A DNA stretch of 64,000 bases. Source: Sandaracinobacteroides sp041675905 (GTDB taxonomy: Bacteria > Pseudomonadota > Alphaproteobacteria > Sphingomonadales > Sphingomonadaceae). The DNA lies in the NCBI GenBank assembly GCA_041675905.1, contig JBAYSX010000004.1:62001-126000 (forward strand), written 5' to 3'. Of this stretch, positions 36,101 through 48,582 are shown piece after piece. The notes under the pieces are model-generated. The model was given only the letters and a program-made list of their open reading frames with translations, searched no databases and was not told where the DNA came from. A program made the translations under genes and the position numbers. Numbering within the stretch: the stretch's first letter is position 1; every line of letters begins with the position of its first letter.

Positions 36101-37714
36101 CGGACGCTGCTCTACGTCGAGGATGAAAGCCTCGATCCGGCGCAACTGATGGCGGCGATCCTGCGCGCGCCGGTGGACCTGATATGGTTTGGTGGCATCG
36201 GCACCTATATCAAATCCGTCGATGAATCCCATGCGGATGCAGGCGACCGCGCCAATGATGCGCTGAGGGTGGATGGCAAGGATGTGCGGGCAAGGGTCAT
36301 CGGCGAAGGGGCCAATCTGGGCGTCACCCAGGCGGCCCGCATCGAATATGCGCGTAAGGGCGGTCGTATCAACACGGATTTCATCGATAATTCCGCCGGC
36401 GTCGACACATCCGACCATGAGGTCAATATCAAAATTGCCTTGTCGCTGGCTGAGCGTGCAGGCCGACTGCAGCGCGCCGACCGCAATGCGTTGCTTGCGG
36501 CGATGACGGACGAGGTCGCGGAACTGGTGCTGGCGGATAATGTTGCGCAAACGCGCGCGCTTTCAGTGGCGGAGGCGTCCGCAGCGGCGCAGTTGCCCGC
36601 ACACGCGCGACTGATCGAGTCGCTGGAAACCGCGGGGCTGGATCGGCAGGCCGAGAATTTGCCCGACGCGCGCGATATTGACGAGCGCGCTCGCACCGGA
36701 ACCGGCCTGACACGACCGGAACTGGCGGTGCTGCTGTCCGAGGTGAAAAATGATCTGAAACAGGCGCTGGTGACGTCGCCCGTTTCGGTCGACCCGTTAC
36801 TCGATCCCGATGTATCCATGGCTTTCCCTGCCACCATGCGGGAGCGTTTCGCTGACGAAATCGCCGCGCATCCATTGCGCCGGGAACTGGCGGCAACCAA
36901 AGCCGCGAACCTGCTGGTCAACCGTGGCGGATTGACGTTGGCCAATGCGGTTGCAAGCGAGCCAGGTTGTGCGAATACCCAGGCGGTCGGGTCTTTCGTG
37001 GCAGCGCGCACGTTGTTCGATCTGCCGGGTTTGTGGCGAATGATCGACACCGCCGACATTGCCGAACGCTTGCGGCTGAAACTGCATACCGAGGCCCAGG
37101 CCGTCACCTGGCCGCTGGTGCGCGATCTGTGCCGCCTGCCCGGTACGGATCGGCCGGCCGACGTCGTCGCCCGCCTGGAATCCGGTATCGGGCGGATTTT
37201 CGCGCAATTCGATTCGCTGCTGAGGCCGGAAGTTCGTTCGCACCGCATCCGCACGCGCAATCATCTGGCAGCCGCCGGCAGCCCCATGGATATCGCCGAC
37301 CGGCTGGCCGTGCTGCATATCATGCCCAACGCCATCAGCGTCGTCGCGCTCGCTCGCGATCTCGAACTGGATGAGATCGCGACTGCCGAAGCTCTTACGC
37401 GCATCAGCCAGGAACTGGGGACGGATTGGGTGCGTGGCGTGATCGCAACGCTTGCGCCGGATGATATGTGGGAAAGACTGCTCGTGGCAACGACCCTGCG
37501 AACCATCGAGCAGACGCGGGTCAATCTGCTTCGCCGCCTGGCGCCGAAAGGCAGCGACCCGAGGCTCGCTGTGGACGCGTGGATCGCCGCCCATGCAGCA
37601 CGGGTGAGCCATACGCATGCCGCCGTTCAACGCGCCCGTCAGTCCGGGCCGCCGTCACTGGCGATGCTCGCGCATCTCGCCGGGATGGCGCAAACTGCGA
37701 CGCTGGCTGAATAG
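33113..37714 (+). CDS. gdhB: NAD-specific glutamate dehydrogenase, 180-kDa class
   Basis: A 1,533-residue enzyme deaminating glutamate to 2-oxoglutarate, with long regulatory N- and C-terminal regions surrounding the catalytic core near residues 720-1,160. Core signs: GGPIARGGLRWSDRRDDFRH, MVKNSIIVPTGAKGGFYPK (substrate Lys), VAGVGDMSGDVFGNGLL (NAD loop) and VIGEGANLGVTQAARIEYA. The N region contains ACT-like repeats. The length is normal for the class. The ATG at 33113 follows AAAAGGC; an upstream TTG at 33092 is less likely. Likely serves glutamate catabolism. Confidence 0.95.
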   Translation: MPIDTRTLAAQLDALIFSVTPAVEGEGLSDADRQGFVDTAMNVLLERKPGTHNIYIGAGAGGAGQRHMPIALLTDDMPFLVDSVSAAIGAEGLDIQRLFHPILLVRRDETGGLISIDDPDAPRESLVLLEARRAPARKRARLARRLDDLYADARATVEDWKAMLALVRATGQALDESPPPLAPHVVAESIAFLDWLVEDNFTLIGAIDGETRLGVMRHADRWNPPAIADEAWLEPVLVRRSPLISTVHRIQPLDLVVVRRYDHSGQVQGVVQFFGLFTSAALRESANRVPLLRRRVAEVTRQLGLEPRGHDGRALVHVIEAFPRAELLQLSTPELLEMATALMSLQNRPRPEVFVRHDPVSGGASIFAWVPRDDYSSRLRERFGEYLVAESGGRLSSFDVELGSEPLARVHYTLDDVTQPPDQAKLGACLLQLTRGWEDELEQQLTTRADAIRAARLTLAWGKAFGPGYRAEFTPADAAEEILRLAGLSSPKERRVALFRRPDDPPHIVQARIYRLHEIIPLSDSVPILENFGFRVIEEMPWELAGATRGWIHHFTLELPSPPARFETFCELVRPALTAVLEGDQENDSFNALIPACGLTAEEANWFRAWFRYLRQTGFSYGFSTAVDAGRRNPDVMLALVALFRARLGGVGDADAIGDQAVAALDAVQGIDDDRILRLMHGLIMAILRTNAFLAHPQALAFKLDSARVPGLPKPCPWREIWVYSARVEGVHLRGGPIARGGLRWSDRRDDFRHEVLGLMKAQMVKNSIIVPTGAKGGFYPKHLPSPAEDREAWLAEGRASYEVFIRALLSITDNRAPDGRVIPAADVVRLDGDDSYLVVAADKGTASFSDTANAIAESEGFWLGDAFASGGSAGYDHKEMGITARGAWVSVTRHFAEAGVDVQSDSITVAGVGDMSGDVFGNGLLLSKTVRLVAAFDHRHIFLDPSPDPARSWQERRRLYDLPRSSWADYDPALISEGGGVFLRSQKRIPLSPQVRTLLYVEDESLDPAQLMAAILRAPVDLIWFGGIGTYIKSVDESHADAGDRANDALRVDGKDVRARVIGEGANLGVTQAARIEYARKGGRINTDFIDNSAGVDTSDHEVNIKIALSLAERAGRLQRADRNALLAAMTDEVAELVLADNVAQTRALSVAEASAAAQLPAHARLIESLETAGLDRQAENLPDARDIDERARTGTGLTRPELAVLLSEVKNDLKQALVTSPVSVDPLLDPDVSMAFPATMRERFADEIAAHPLRRELAATKAANLLVNRGGLTLANAVASEPGCANTQAVGSFVAARTLFDLPGLWRMIDTADIAERLRLKLHTEAQAVTWPLVRDLCRLPGTDRPADVVARLESGIGRIFAQFDSLLRPEVRSHRIRTRNHLAAAGSPMDIADRLAVLHIMPNAISVVALARDLELDEIATAEALTRISQELGTDWVRGVIATLAPDDMWERLLVATTLRTIEQTRVNLLRRLAPKGSDPRLAVDAWIAAHAARVSHTHAAVQRARQSGPPSLAMLAHLAGMAQTATLAE

Positions 37715-37823
37715 CTGCTTGTGATTCGCTCGGGATTATGCCAGACGCACTGGCTTCACCCGAAAGCCGGAGGGTATTCGCGATGGGCGCGGATGCAGCG
37801 ATCGGCCGACAAGAAAGCGAGCC

Positions 37824-38276
37824 ATGCCCTTTTACGAGCATGTCTATCTCGCCCGCCAGGATCTGGCGCCGGCGCAGGTAGAAGGCCTCACCGAGGCATT
37901 TACACAGATTATCACCGAGCTTGAAGGCAAGGTTGTCAGCCACGAATACTGGGGCCTGCGCAACATTGCCTATCGCATCCAGAAAAACCGCAAGGCGCAT
38001 TATGTTCTGCTGAACATCGAGGCGCCGGCGGCGGCGATCCAGGAACTGGAACGTCAGGCTGCGCTGAACGAAGACATCCTTCGCTATCAGACGATTCGCG
38101 TCGATGCGCTGGAAGATGGCCCGTCAGCCGTCATGCGCAAGCCGGAACGTGGCGGACGCGGCGAGCGTTCGGAACGGGGTGATCGCGGCGACCGTTCGGA
38201 TCGGGGTGATCGTGGCGACCGTCAGGATCGGGGCGAACGCCGCCCGCGTGAAGCGCGCGAAGGAGGCAATTGGTAA
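37824..38276 (+). CDS. rpsF: 30S ribosomal protein S6
   Basis: A 150-residue S6 with the ferredoxin-like core in residues 1-~95 (FYEHVYLARQDL, YWGLRNIAYRIQKNRKAHY) and a long tail made of RGD/RGE/DRGDR repeats, encoded by near-identical 10-20-nt units at 38150-38240. Such Arg/Asp/Gly tails are common in alphaproteobacterial S6 but vary in length. The stop overlaps the rpsR start (TAATG). S6 and S18 bind each other in the 30S platform. Confidence 0.97.
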   Translation: MPFYEHVYLARQDLAPAQVEGLTEAFTQIITELEGKVVSHEYWGLRNIAYRIQKNRKAHYVLLNIEAPAAAIQELERQAALNEDILRYQTIRVDALEDGPSAVMRKPERGGRGERSERGDRGDRSDRGDRGDRQDRGERRPREAREGGNW

Positions 38277-38500
38277 TGGGACGCCCGTTTTTCCGTCGGC
38301 GCAAGAGCTGCCCGTTTTCCGGCGCCAATGCACCGAAGATCGATTACAAGGATGTGCGGCTGCTGCAAGGCTTCGTATCCGAACGTGGCAAGATCGTGCC
38401 ATCGCGCATCACGGCGGTATCCGCCAAGAAGCAGCGCGAGCTGAGCAAGGCCATCAAGCGGGCGCGCCATCTTGGCCTGCTGCCCTACCTCGTGAAGTAA
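38276..38500 (+). CDS. rpsR: 30S ribosomal protein S18
   Basis: A 74-residue S18 with RRKSCPFSG, IDYKDVRLLQGFVSERGKI and RITAVSAKKQRELSKAIKRA, the whole normal sequence. The ATG overlaps the rpsF stop codon, so translation is coupled. Pairs with S6 in 30S assembly. Confidence 0.97.
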   Translation: MGRPFFRRRKSCPFSGANAPKIDYKDVRLLQGFVSERGKIVPSRITAVSAKKQRELSKAIKRARHLGLLPYLVK

Positions 38501-38513
38501 GGAGGGCGCACCC

Positions 38514-39125
38514 ATGGATGTAATTTTGCTGGAACGGGTGGAAAAGCTCGGTCGCATTGGCGAAGTAGTCTCGGTAAAGCCGGGCTTCGCGCGCAATTTC
38601 CTGTTGCCGCGCGGCAAGGCGCTGCGCGCCACCGAAGCCAACAAGGCGAAGTTCGAAGCGCAACGCGCCCAGATCGAAGCTGATAACGCCAAACGGCGTG
38701 AAGGCGCCGAAGAGCAGGCGAAAACCATGACCGACGTGTCGGTCGTGCTCATTCGTCAGGCATCGAGCGCCGGTGCGCTTTATGGCTCTGTCTCGGCGCG
38801 AGACATTGCCGCGGTGCTCGATGAAGCCGGCCACAAGGTTTCCAGGAACGCAGTCGTTCTCGATCGTCCGATCAAGACGCTGGGGATCAGCGAAGTGCGC
38901 CTGGTGCTGCACCCGGAAGTTTCGGTGACAGCGAAGGTCAATGTCGCCCGTTCACCCGAGGAGGCCGAACTGCAGGCTCAGGGTGTCGATGTGACGGCGG
39001 ATATGTTCGAACGTGACGAGGCTGGATTCACCGAAGAATATGATCCGAACGCCGAACCGGGTGCAACCGCTGAAGAAAGTGGTGATGCCGGTGAAGCAGC
39101 AGGCGAGGGCGAAGAGCAAGCCTGA
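38514..39125 (+). CDS. rplI: 50S ribosomal protein L9
   Basis: A 203-residue L9: N domain with MDVILLERVEKLGRIGEVV and the loop KPGFARNFLLPRGKAL, a long linker helix (QIEADNAKRREGAEEQA) and a C domain. An acidic Glu/Ala/Gly tail of ~45 residues extends past the usual end. GGAGGGCG lies upstream of the ATG. It closes rpsF-rpsR-rplI and is followed by a strong hairpin. Confidence 0.96.
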   Translation: MDVILLERVEKLGRIGEVVSVKPGFARNFLLPRGKALRATEANKAKFEAQRAQIEADNAKRREGAEEQAKTMTDVSVVLIRQASSAGALYGSVSARDIAAVLDEAGHKVSRNAVVLDRPIKTLGISEVRLVLHPEVSVTAKVNVARSPEEAELQAQGVDVTADMFERDEAGFTEEYDPNAEPGATAEESGDAGEAAGEGEEQA

Positions 39126-39130
39126 TTTTA

Positions 39131-39156
39131 ATGCCGGAGGTTGTGACCTCCGGCAT
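39131..39156 (+). terminator. Hairpin after rplI
   Basis: ATGCCGGAGGT (39131-39141), loop TGTG, ACCTCCGGCAT (39146-39156): a perfect 11-bp stem 6 nt after the rplI stop. Few T residues follow on the plus strand, so termination strength is uncertain. Confidence 0.65.
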
Positions 39157-39208
39157 AGCAGTCTTTCGGGGCGTGGGAGCTGGGCTTCCGCGCCCTTTCT
39201 CTTTTACT

Positions 39209-39247
39209 GAAAAAGGAAAAACCCTGAGGTTGGATTAACCTCAGGGT
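39209..39247 (-). terminator. Intrinsic terminator of the degraded PEP-CTERM gene
   Basis: On the minus strand ACCCTGAGGTT (39237-39247), loop of 5, AACCTCAGGGT (39221-39231) forms a perfect 11-bp stem, followed by a run of TTTTTCCTTTTT (39209-39220 region). This is the best intrinsic terminator in the window and lies just past the PEP-CTERM stop codon. Confidence 0.82.
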
Positions 39248-39249
39248 CC

Positions 39250-39489
39250 TCAAAGTGTTGGCCGATGTGGGGGCGGGAAGCCGGCGATGCTGGCGGCGAT
39301 ACCCATCAGACCAAAGCCGGCGATCATCGTCGCCCAGGCGACCGGTTCGGGAATCACGCGGATGGAGCCACCGGTAAAATGGGTCGCCGCGCTCTCTTAG
39401 AGGGGTGATCTGCCATCCCGGTCGGCGACCACCACGTTGAAATTGCCTGCGTTGCAGATGAGTAGTGGCCCGAGGTGGCTTCTCGCCAT
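39250..39489 (-). pseudogene. Degraded PEP-CTERM protein gene remnant
   Basis: The last 48 codons read E-S-A-A-T-H-F then VIPEPVAWATMIAGFGLMGI, a clear PEP-CTERM exosortase sorting signal (V-P-E-P, W, hydrophobic G-F-G-L-x-G helix), but the basic cluster expected after the helix is missing (SIAGFPPPHRPTL instead). An in-frame TAA at 39397-39399 cuts it from a 30-codon ATG-started stretch (39489) in the same frame containing NFNVVVADRDGRSPL. No signal peptide or further upstream coding is found before rpoC. It is most simply the tail of a dead, truncated gene that still has its terminator. Within the 388-nt rplI-rpoC gap, this and the two hairpins are all I see. Confidence 0.6.
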
Positions 39490-39513
39490 CCCGGGCCATT
39501 CCCTTTATCGGAA

Positions 39514-43704
<4,191 letters not shown>

Positions 43705-43750
43705 TTTATCTCTCCTGATGGAGGAAACATTCGGGTGGAAAGGGAGGCTC

Positions 43751-46700
43751 TCAGTTTTCGACCTCTTCCGCGTTCTGCAGCTCGATATTGAGCCCGAGCG
43801 AACGCATTTCCTTCACCAGCACGTTGAAACTTTCCGGAATGCCGGCCTCAAACGTATCATCACCCTTGACAATGGCTTCATATACCTTGGTGCGCCCGAT
43901 GACATCATCGGACTTCACCGTCAGCATTTCCTGCAATGTATAGGCCGCGCCATAAGCTTGCAGTGCCCAGACTTCCATTTCACCAAAGCGCTGGCCACCG
44001 AATTGCGCCTTGCCGCCCAGTGGCTGCTGGGTAACCAGACTATACGGCCCGATGGAGCGCGCGTGGATCTTGTCGTCGACCAGGTGGTGCAGCTTCAGCA
44101 TATAGATATACCCGACCGTCACACGGCGGTCGAATTGTTCGCCCGTGCGACCGTCGAACAGTTCCACCTGCCCGGACTTGTCCAGCCCGGCCAGTTCCAG
44201 CATGTGGCTGACATCGGCCTCGGTAGCGCCATCGAACACCGGCGTCGCCATGGGGACGCCCGTCACCAGACTTTTCGCCGTCGCCAGTACATCGGCATCG
44301 GTCATGTCGGCGATATCGCCCTGACGGCCATAAACCGCCTGCAATTTCGCCCGCACATCGTTCACGGCTGCGCCGTTGGCTGCGGCGTCCGCTGCTTCCT
44401 GGCCGCGTGCGTGGATGTCTTGCAACATCTCACCCAGCTGTACGCCAAGACCACGCGCGGCCCAGCCAAGGTGCGTCTCGAAAATCTGACCGACGTTCAT
44501 GCGGCTGGGAACACCCAGCGGGTTAAGCACAATGTCAACCGGCGTGCCATCCGCAAGGTACGGCATATCTTCCGACGGCAGAATGCGGCTGATGACCCCC
44601 TTGTTACCGTGGCGTCCGGCCATTTTGTCACCTGGTTGCAGCTTGCGCTTTACCGCGACAAAAACCTTCACCATCTTCAGCACGCCCGGGGGCAACTCGT
44701 CACCGCGTTGCAATTTGTCCTTGCGGTCTTCGAGGCGCGCGGCAATCACCGCTTGCGCTGCATCCCACTGGGTTTTCGACGCTTCGAGATTGGCCTGCAT
44801 CTGATCGTCGGCCACGGCGAACTTCCACCATTCGCGTTTCGGCAGCTCGTTCAGCACCGTAGCGTCGATTTCAGTACCTTTCCGCAGGCCCTTGGGCGCG
44901 GAGACGATGGTCTGGCCGATCAGTAATTCACGCAGATGCGAATAAGTGGCGCGGTCGAGGATGGCGCGCTCGTCGGCGGCGTCCTTTTCCAGCAGGTCGA
45001 TTTCTTCGCGCTCGATCGCCAGCGCGCGCTCATCCTTGTCGATGCCGTGACGGTTGAACACCCGCACTTCAACGACAGTTCCGGCTACGCCCGGCGGCAA
45101 TCGCAGCGAAGTATCGCGCACGTCCGACGCCTTTTCACCGAAAATGGCGCGCAGCAGTTTTTCTTCCGGCGTCATCGGGCTTTCGCCCTTTGGCGTGATC
45201 TTGCCGACGAGAATATCTCCTGGCTCGACTTCGGCGCCGATGTACACGATGCCGGCTTCGTCGAGATTGCGGAGTGCTTCTTCACCCACATTGGGAATAT
45301 CGCGGGTGATGTCTTCCGGCCCGAGCTTGGTGTCCCGCGCCATCACCTCGAATTCCTCGATGTGGATAGAGGTGAAGATATCCTCGCGGACGATACGTTC
45401 GTTGATGAGGATGGAATCTTCGTAATTGTAACCATTCCACGGCATGAACGCGACAAGCGCATTCCGGCCGAGTGCCAGTTCACCATACTGGGTGGATGGT
45501 CCATCGCAAATAATGTCGCCGCGCTGCACCAGATCGCCTACCTTCACCAGCGGCCGCTGGTTGATGCAGGTGTTCTGGTTGGAACGCTGGAACTTCATCA
45601 GCGTATAGATATCGACCATGGACTGGCCAGCTTCGACATCTTCCGTGGCGCGGATAACGATACGGCCCGCATCGACCTGGTCGACGATGCCGGCCCGGCG
45701 CGCCGCAATGGCCGCCCCTGAATCGCGGGCGACGGTTTCTTCCATACCGGTGCCAACGAAAGGCGATTCCGCCTTCACCAGCGGCACGGCCTGACGTTGC
45801 ATGTTGGAGCCCATCAGCGCGCGGTTCGCGTCGTCATTCTCCAGGAACGGGATCAGGGACGCCGCCACCGACACCAGCTGCTTGGGCGATACGTCCATCA
45901 AGGTGATCTGGTCGCGCGGAGCCATCAGGAACTCGCCCGCTTCTCGTGCCGAGATCAGGTCCTCGGTCAGCACACCATTTTCATCTACGAGTGCGTTAGC
46001 CTGGGCGATGGTGTGGCGCGCTTCTTCCATAGCCGACAGATAGAGAACTTCATCCGTCACGCGGTTGTCGACGACCTTCCGGTAAGGCGTTTCAATAAAG
46101 CCATATTTATTCACCCGGCTGAATGTCGCCAGCGAGTTGATAAGTCCGATGTTCGGACCTTCCGGCGTTTCAATCGGGCAAATCCGGCCATAGTGGGTCG
46201 GGTGCACGTCGCGCACTTCGAAACCGGCGCGTTCGCGGGTCAGACCACCCGGCCCGAGCGCCGATACGCGACGCTTGTGCGTCACTTCCGATAACGGGTT
46301 CGTCTGGTCCATGAACTGCGACAATTGCGATGAGCCGAAGAATTCCCGTACCGCCGCAACCGAAGGTTTGGCATTGATCAGATCATTCGGCATCACCGTG
46401 GAAATATCGACGGAGCTCATGCGTTCCCGCACCGCGCGCTCCATGCGCAACAGGCCCACCCGATAACTGTTTTCCAGCAGCTCACCGACCGAGCGCACCC
46501 GGCGGTTGCCGAGATTGTCGATATCGTCAATCTCGCCCTTGCCGTCTTTCAGATTGACCAGCGTTTTGACGACGGCAAGGATATCTTCCTTGCGCAGCGT
46601 CGTCAGATCGTCCGGAGTGTCGAGGTCGAGACGCATGTTCATCTTCACGCGGCCAACAGCTGACAGATCATAGCGTTCCGGGTCGAAGAACAGCCCGCCG

Positions 46701-47911
46701 AACAGCGCTTCGGCGGTCTCGCGCGTTGGCGGCTCGCCAGGGCGCATCACGCGATAAATATCGGCGAGCGCCTGGTCACGCTCCTCGGCCTTGTCAGCCA
46801 TCAGCGTGTTGCGCATCCACGGCCCGGTGTTGACATGATCGATGTCCAGCACGTCGATTTCACCGAAACCGGCGTCGGTCAGCTTGTCGAGATTATCCTG
46901 ATCGATCTCATGTCCGGCTTCGATATAAATCGCACCGGTCTGCTCGTTGATCAGATCATGGGCAGAATAACGACCAAGAATTTCCTCGTGCGGCAGCAGC
47001 AGTGTTTCGACACCGTCATTCTGTGCCTTGCGCGCCGCGCGCGGTGTAATTTTTTGCCCTTGCGGGAACAGCAATTCGCCGGTTTCCGCATTCATTACGT
47101 CGAAATTTGGCTTTACGCCGCGCCATTGCTCCACCACGAACGGCACGCGCCAACCGCCGGCTTTCTCGTCCCGCTCCCAACGGACGAGATTGTAGAAATA
47201 GTGAAGAATATCCTCATCGTTCATACCCAGCGCATAAAGCAGGCTGGTGACGGGGAGCTTGCGCTTGCGGTCGATGCGGACATTCACAATGTCCTTCGCG
47301 TCGAATTCGAAATCGAGCCAGGAACCGCGATAGGGGATTACGCGCGCCGCGAACAGATATTTGCCGGACGAGTGGGTTTTGCCCCGGTCATGATCGAAAA
47401 ACACACCCGGACTGCGATGCATCTGCGATACGATCACCCGTTCGGTGCCGTTTATGAGGAAGGTGCCGTTCGCGGTCATGAGCGGCATGTCGCCCATGTA
47501 AACGTCCTGCTCCTTGATATCGATGACCGATCGCGTGCCGGTATCCACATCGACTTCGAACACGATCAGTCGCAGCGTAACACGCATCGGCGCGGCATAG
47601 GTCAGGCCGCGTGCGCGGCACTCGCCCATGTCATATTTCGGCTCTTCCAGTTCATAACCGACGAAATCGAGTTCGGCGGTGCCGGCGAAATCGCGCACCG
47701 GGAACACCGAGCGCAGGGTCTTTTCCAAACCCGACACATACCCGATTTCCGGCCGCGAGCGCAGAAACTGCTCGTAGCTTTCGCGCTGCACCTCGATCAG
47801 ATTTGGCATCTGCACGGCTTCGGCGATATTACCGAACACCTTGCGGATACGACGGGTGGGACGAAAACGGGGAGCAGAAGCGCTGGTGGCTTCAACGGCA
47901 TTGGTGGACAT
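43751..47911 (-). CDS. rpoB: DNA-directed RNA polymerase subunit beta
   Basis: The 1,386-residue beta subunit. Rifampicin-pocket sequences are normal (SSQLSQFMDQTNPLSEVTHK, RRVSALGPGGLTRERAGFEV, PIETPEGPNIGLINSL), so wild-type sensitivity is expected. It includes the alphaproteobacterial insertions and the C-terminal MEVWALQAYGAAYTLQEML. Unlike in most bacteria, rplJL does not precede it; a dedicated promoter and ~200-nt leader do. Confidence 0.98.
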   Translation of the reverse strand: MSTNAVEATSASAPRFRPTRRIRKVFGNIAEAVQMPNLIEVQRESYEQFLRSRPEIGYVSGLEKTLRSVFPVRDFAGTAELDFVGYELEEPKYDMGECRARGLTYAAPMRVTLRLIVFEVDVDTGTRSVIDIKEQDVYMGDMPLMTANGTFLINGTERVIVSQMHRSPGVFFDHDRGKTHSSGKYLFAARVIPYRGSWLDFEFDAKDIVNVRIDRKRKLPVTSLLYALGMNDEDILHYFYNLVRWERDEKAGGWRVPFVVEQWRGVKPNFDVMNAETGELLFPQGQKITPRAARKAQNDGVETLLLPHEEILGRYSAHDLINEQTGAIYIEAGHEIDQDNLDKLTDAGFGEIDVLDIDHVNTGPWMRNTLMADKAEERDQALADIYRVMRPGEPPTRETAEALFGGLFFDPERYDLSAVGRVKMNMRLDLDTPDDLTTLRKEDILAVVKTLVNLKDGKGEIDDIDNLGNRRVRSVGELLENSYRVGLLRMERAVRERMSSVDISTVMPNDLINAKPSVAAVREFFGSSQLSQFMDQTNPLSEVTHKRRVSALGPGGLTRERAGFEVRDVHPTHYGRICPIETPEGPNIGLINSLATFSRVNKYGFIETPYRKVVDNRVTDEVLYLSAMEEARHTIAQANALVDENGVLTEDLISAREAGEFLMAPRDQITLMDVSPKQLVSVAASLIPFLENDDANRALMGSNMQRQAVPLVKAESPFVGTGMEETVARDSGAAIAARRAGIVDQVDAGRIVIRATEDVEAGQSMVDIYTLMKFQRSNQNTCINQRPLVKVGDLVQRGDIICDGPSTQYGELALGRNALVAFMPWNGYNYEDSILINERIVREDIFTSIHIEEFEVMARDTKLGPEDITRDIPNVGEEALRNLDEAGIVYIGAEVEPGDILVGKITPKGESPMTPEEKLLRAIFGEKASDVRDTSLRLPPGVAGTVVEVRVFNRHGIDKDERALAIEREEIDLLEKDAADERAILDRATYSHLRELLIGQTIVSAPKGLRKGTEIDATVLNELPKREWWKFAVADDQMQANLEASKTQWDAAQAVIAARLEDRKDKLQRGDELPPGVLKMVKVFVAVKRKLQPGDKMAGRHGNKGVISRILPSEDMPYLADGTPVDIVLNPLGVPSRMNVGQIFETHLGWAARGLGVQLGEMLQDIHARGQEAADAAANGAAVNDVRAKLQAVYGRQGDIADMTDADVLATAKSLVTGVPMATPVFDGATEADVSHMLELAGLDKSGQVELFDGRTGEQFDRRVTVGYIYMLKLHHLVDDKIHARSIGPYSLVTQQPLGGKAQFGGQRFGEMEVWALQAYGAAYTLQEMLTVKSDDVIGRTKVYEAIVKGDDTFEAGIPESFNVLVKEMRSLGLNIELQNAEEVEN

Positions 47912-48054
47912 GCACGATCCTTGTCATTCCGCGACCGGCACGATTGCCCGATCGAGGTCATTTCCCGGTCAGCGCAAAAAGGCCGGAATGCGAAAAGCCG
48001 CAATCATCCCCGTTCCAGAGGAAGTGCAGCGACGCATTCAGGCCTGACGCCCCA

Positions 48055-48108
48055 AGCCACCCATCCGTATGATCCGCTGCGCGACGGCGAATCCTGTCTC
48101 GGGTGGCT
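48055..48108 (-). promoter_or_regulatory. Possible structured leader of rpoBC
   Basis: The rpoB leader (47912 to ~48114) begins with AGCCACCC on the minus strand (48101-48108), which can pair perfectly over 8 bp with GGGTGGCT (48055-48062), closing a ~38-nt internal region. The rest of the leader shows nothing I recognise. It may be a ribosomal-operon-like control element or chance. Confidence 0.35.
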
Positions 48109-48120
48109 AGGGATTCGTAT

Positions 48121-48149
48121 TACATAGGGGCGGGTGACAGGATTGTCAA
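48121..48149 (-). promoter_or_regulatory. Strong rpoBC promoter
   Basis: On the minus strand a perfect -35 TTGACA (48144-48149), 17-nt spacer and -10 TATGTA (48121-48126) predict a start near 48114. This is the clearest housekeeping promoter in the window and drives rpoBC through a ~200-nt leader. Confidence 0.8.
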
Positions 48150-48167
48150 ACGCGCGGGTGCTTCCCT

Positions 48168-48554
48168 CTAGACTGTTTTTGGGGCAACTGCGAAACCGCG
48201 CGTGGGGGTGCAATCCGGTGTCAGGGTGAAGCTGGCGCCGCCCCGGCGGGAAATGAAGATGCGCAGCTCGGCGATGTCGGCACACGGCACATAGATCCAC
48301 CGATATTCCCGGCCATCCTGGTAAGCCACCCGGCGTGGCCCCTCATAATGTTCTGCCGGTTCGCCGGTTTCCTTTACATACCGCTCGAACAGCAAGGCGG
48401 CGATAGCGTCAGACCGGTCCTGACCCATATCGGGGGGAGGTCGTAACCACCAGAACAGCGCAGCCAGCGCCAGAAGCAAGGCAGCTATCGCCAGCCGGAC
48501 AAGCGTTTGGCGCCGTATAGCGGTTTCGGCGGGCGTGGGGCCGGACGGATTCAT
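48168..48554 (-). CDS. Small protein with one N-terminal membrane helix, unknown function
   Basis: A 128-residue protein. One helix (LAIAALLLALAALFWWL, ~residues 22-38) anchors it with a cytoplasmic basic start; the periplasmic part (EHYEGPRRVAYQDGREYRWIYVPCADIAELRIFISRRGG) is short, strand-rich and has two cysteines (VPCAD and TPDCTPT) that may form a disulfide. No known family is recognised. It lies 28 nt after DedA on the same strand, and its end almost meets the rpoBC promoter. Confidence 0.7.
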   Translation of the reverse strand: MNPSGPTPAETAIRRQTLVRLAIAALLLALAALFWWLRPPPDMGQDRSDAIAALLFERYVKETGEPAEHYEGPRRVAYQDGREYRWIYVPCADIAELRIFISRRGGASFTLTPDCTPTRGFAVAPKTV

Positions 48555-48582
48555 CCGCCTGCCAGTCTCCGGCTGTGGCGCA

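Noticed and set aside
37715..37823. S6:S18-binding leader upstream of rpsF
   Set aside because: A small hairpin (GCCAG/CTGGC) exists, but I could not match the known motif with confidence.
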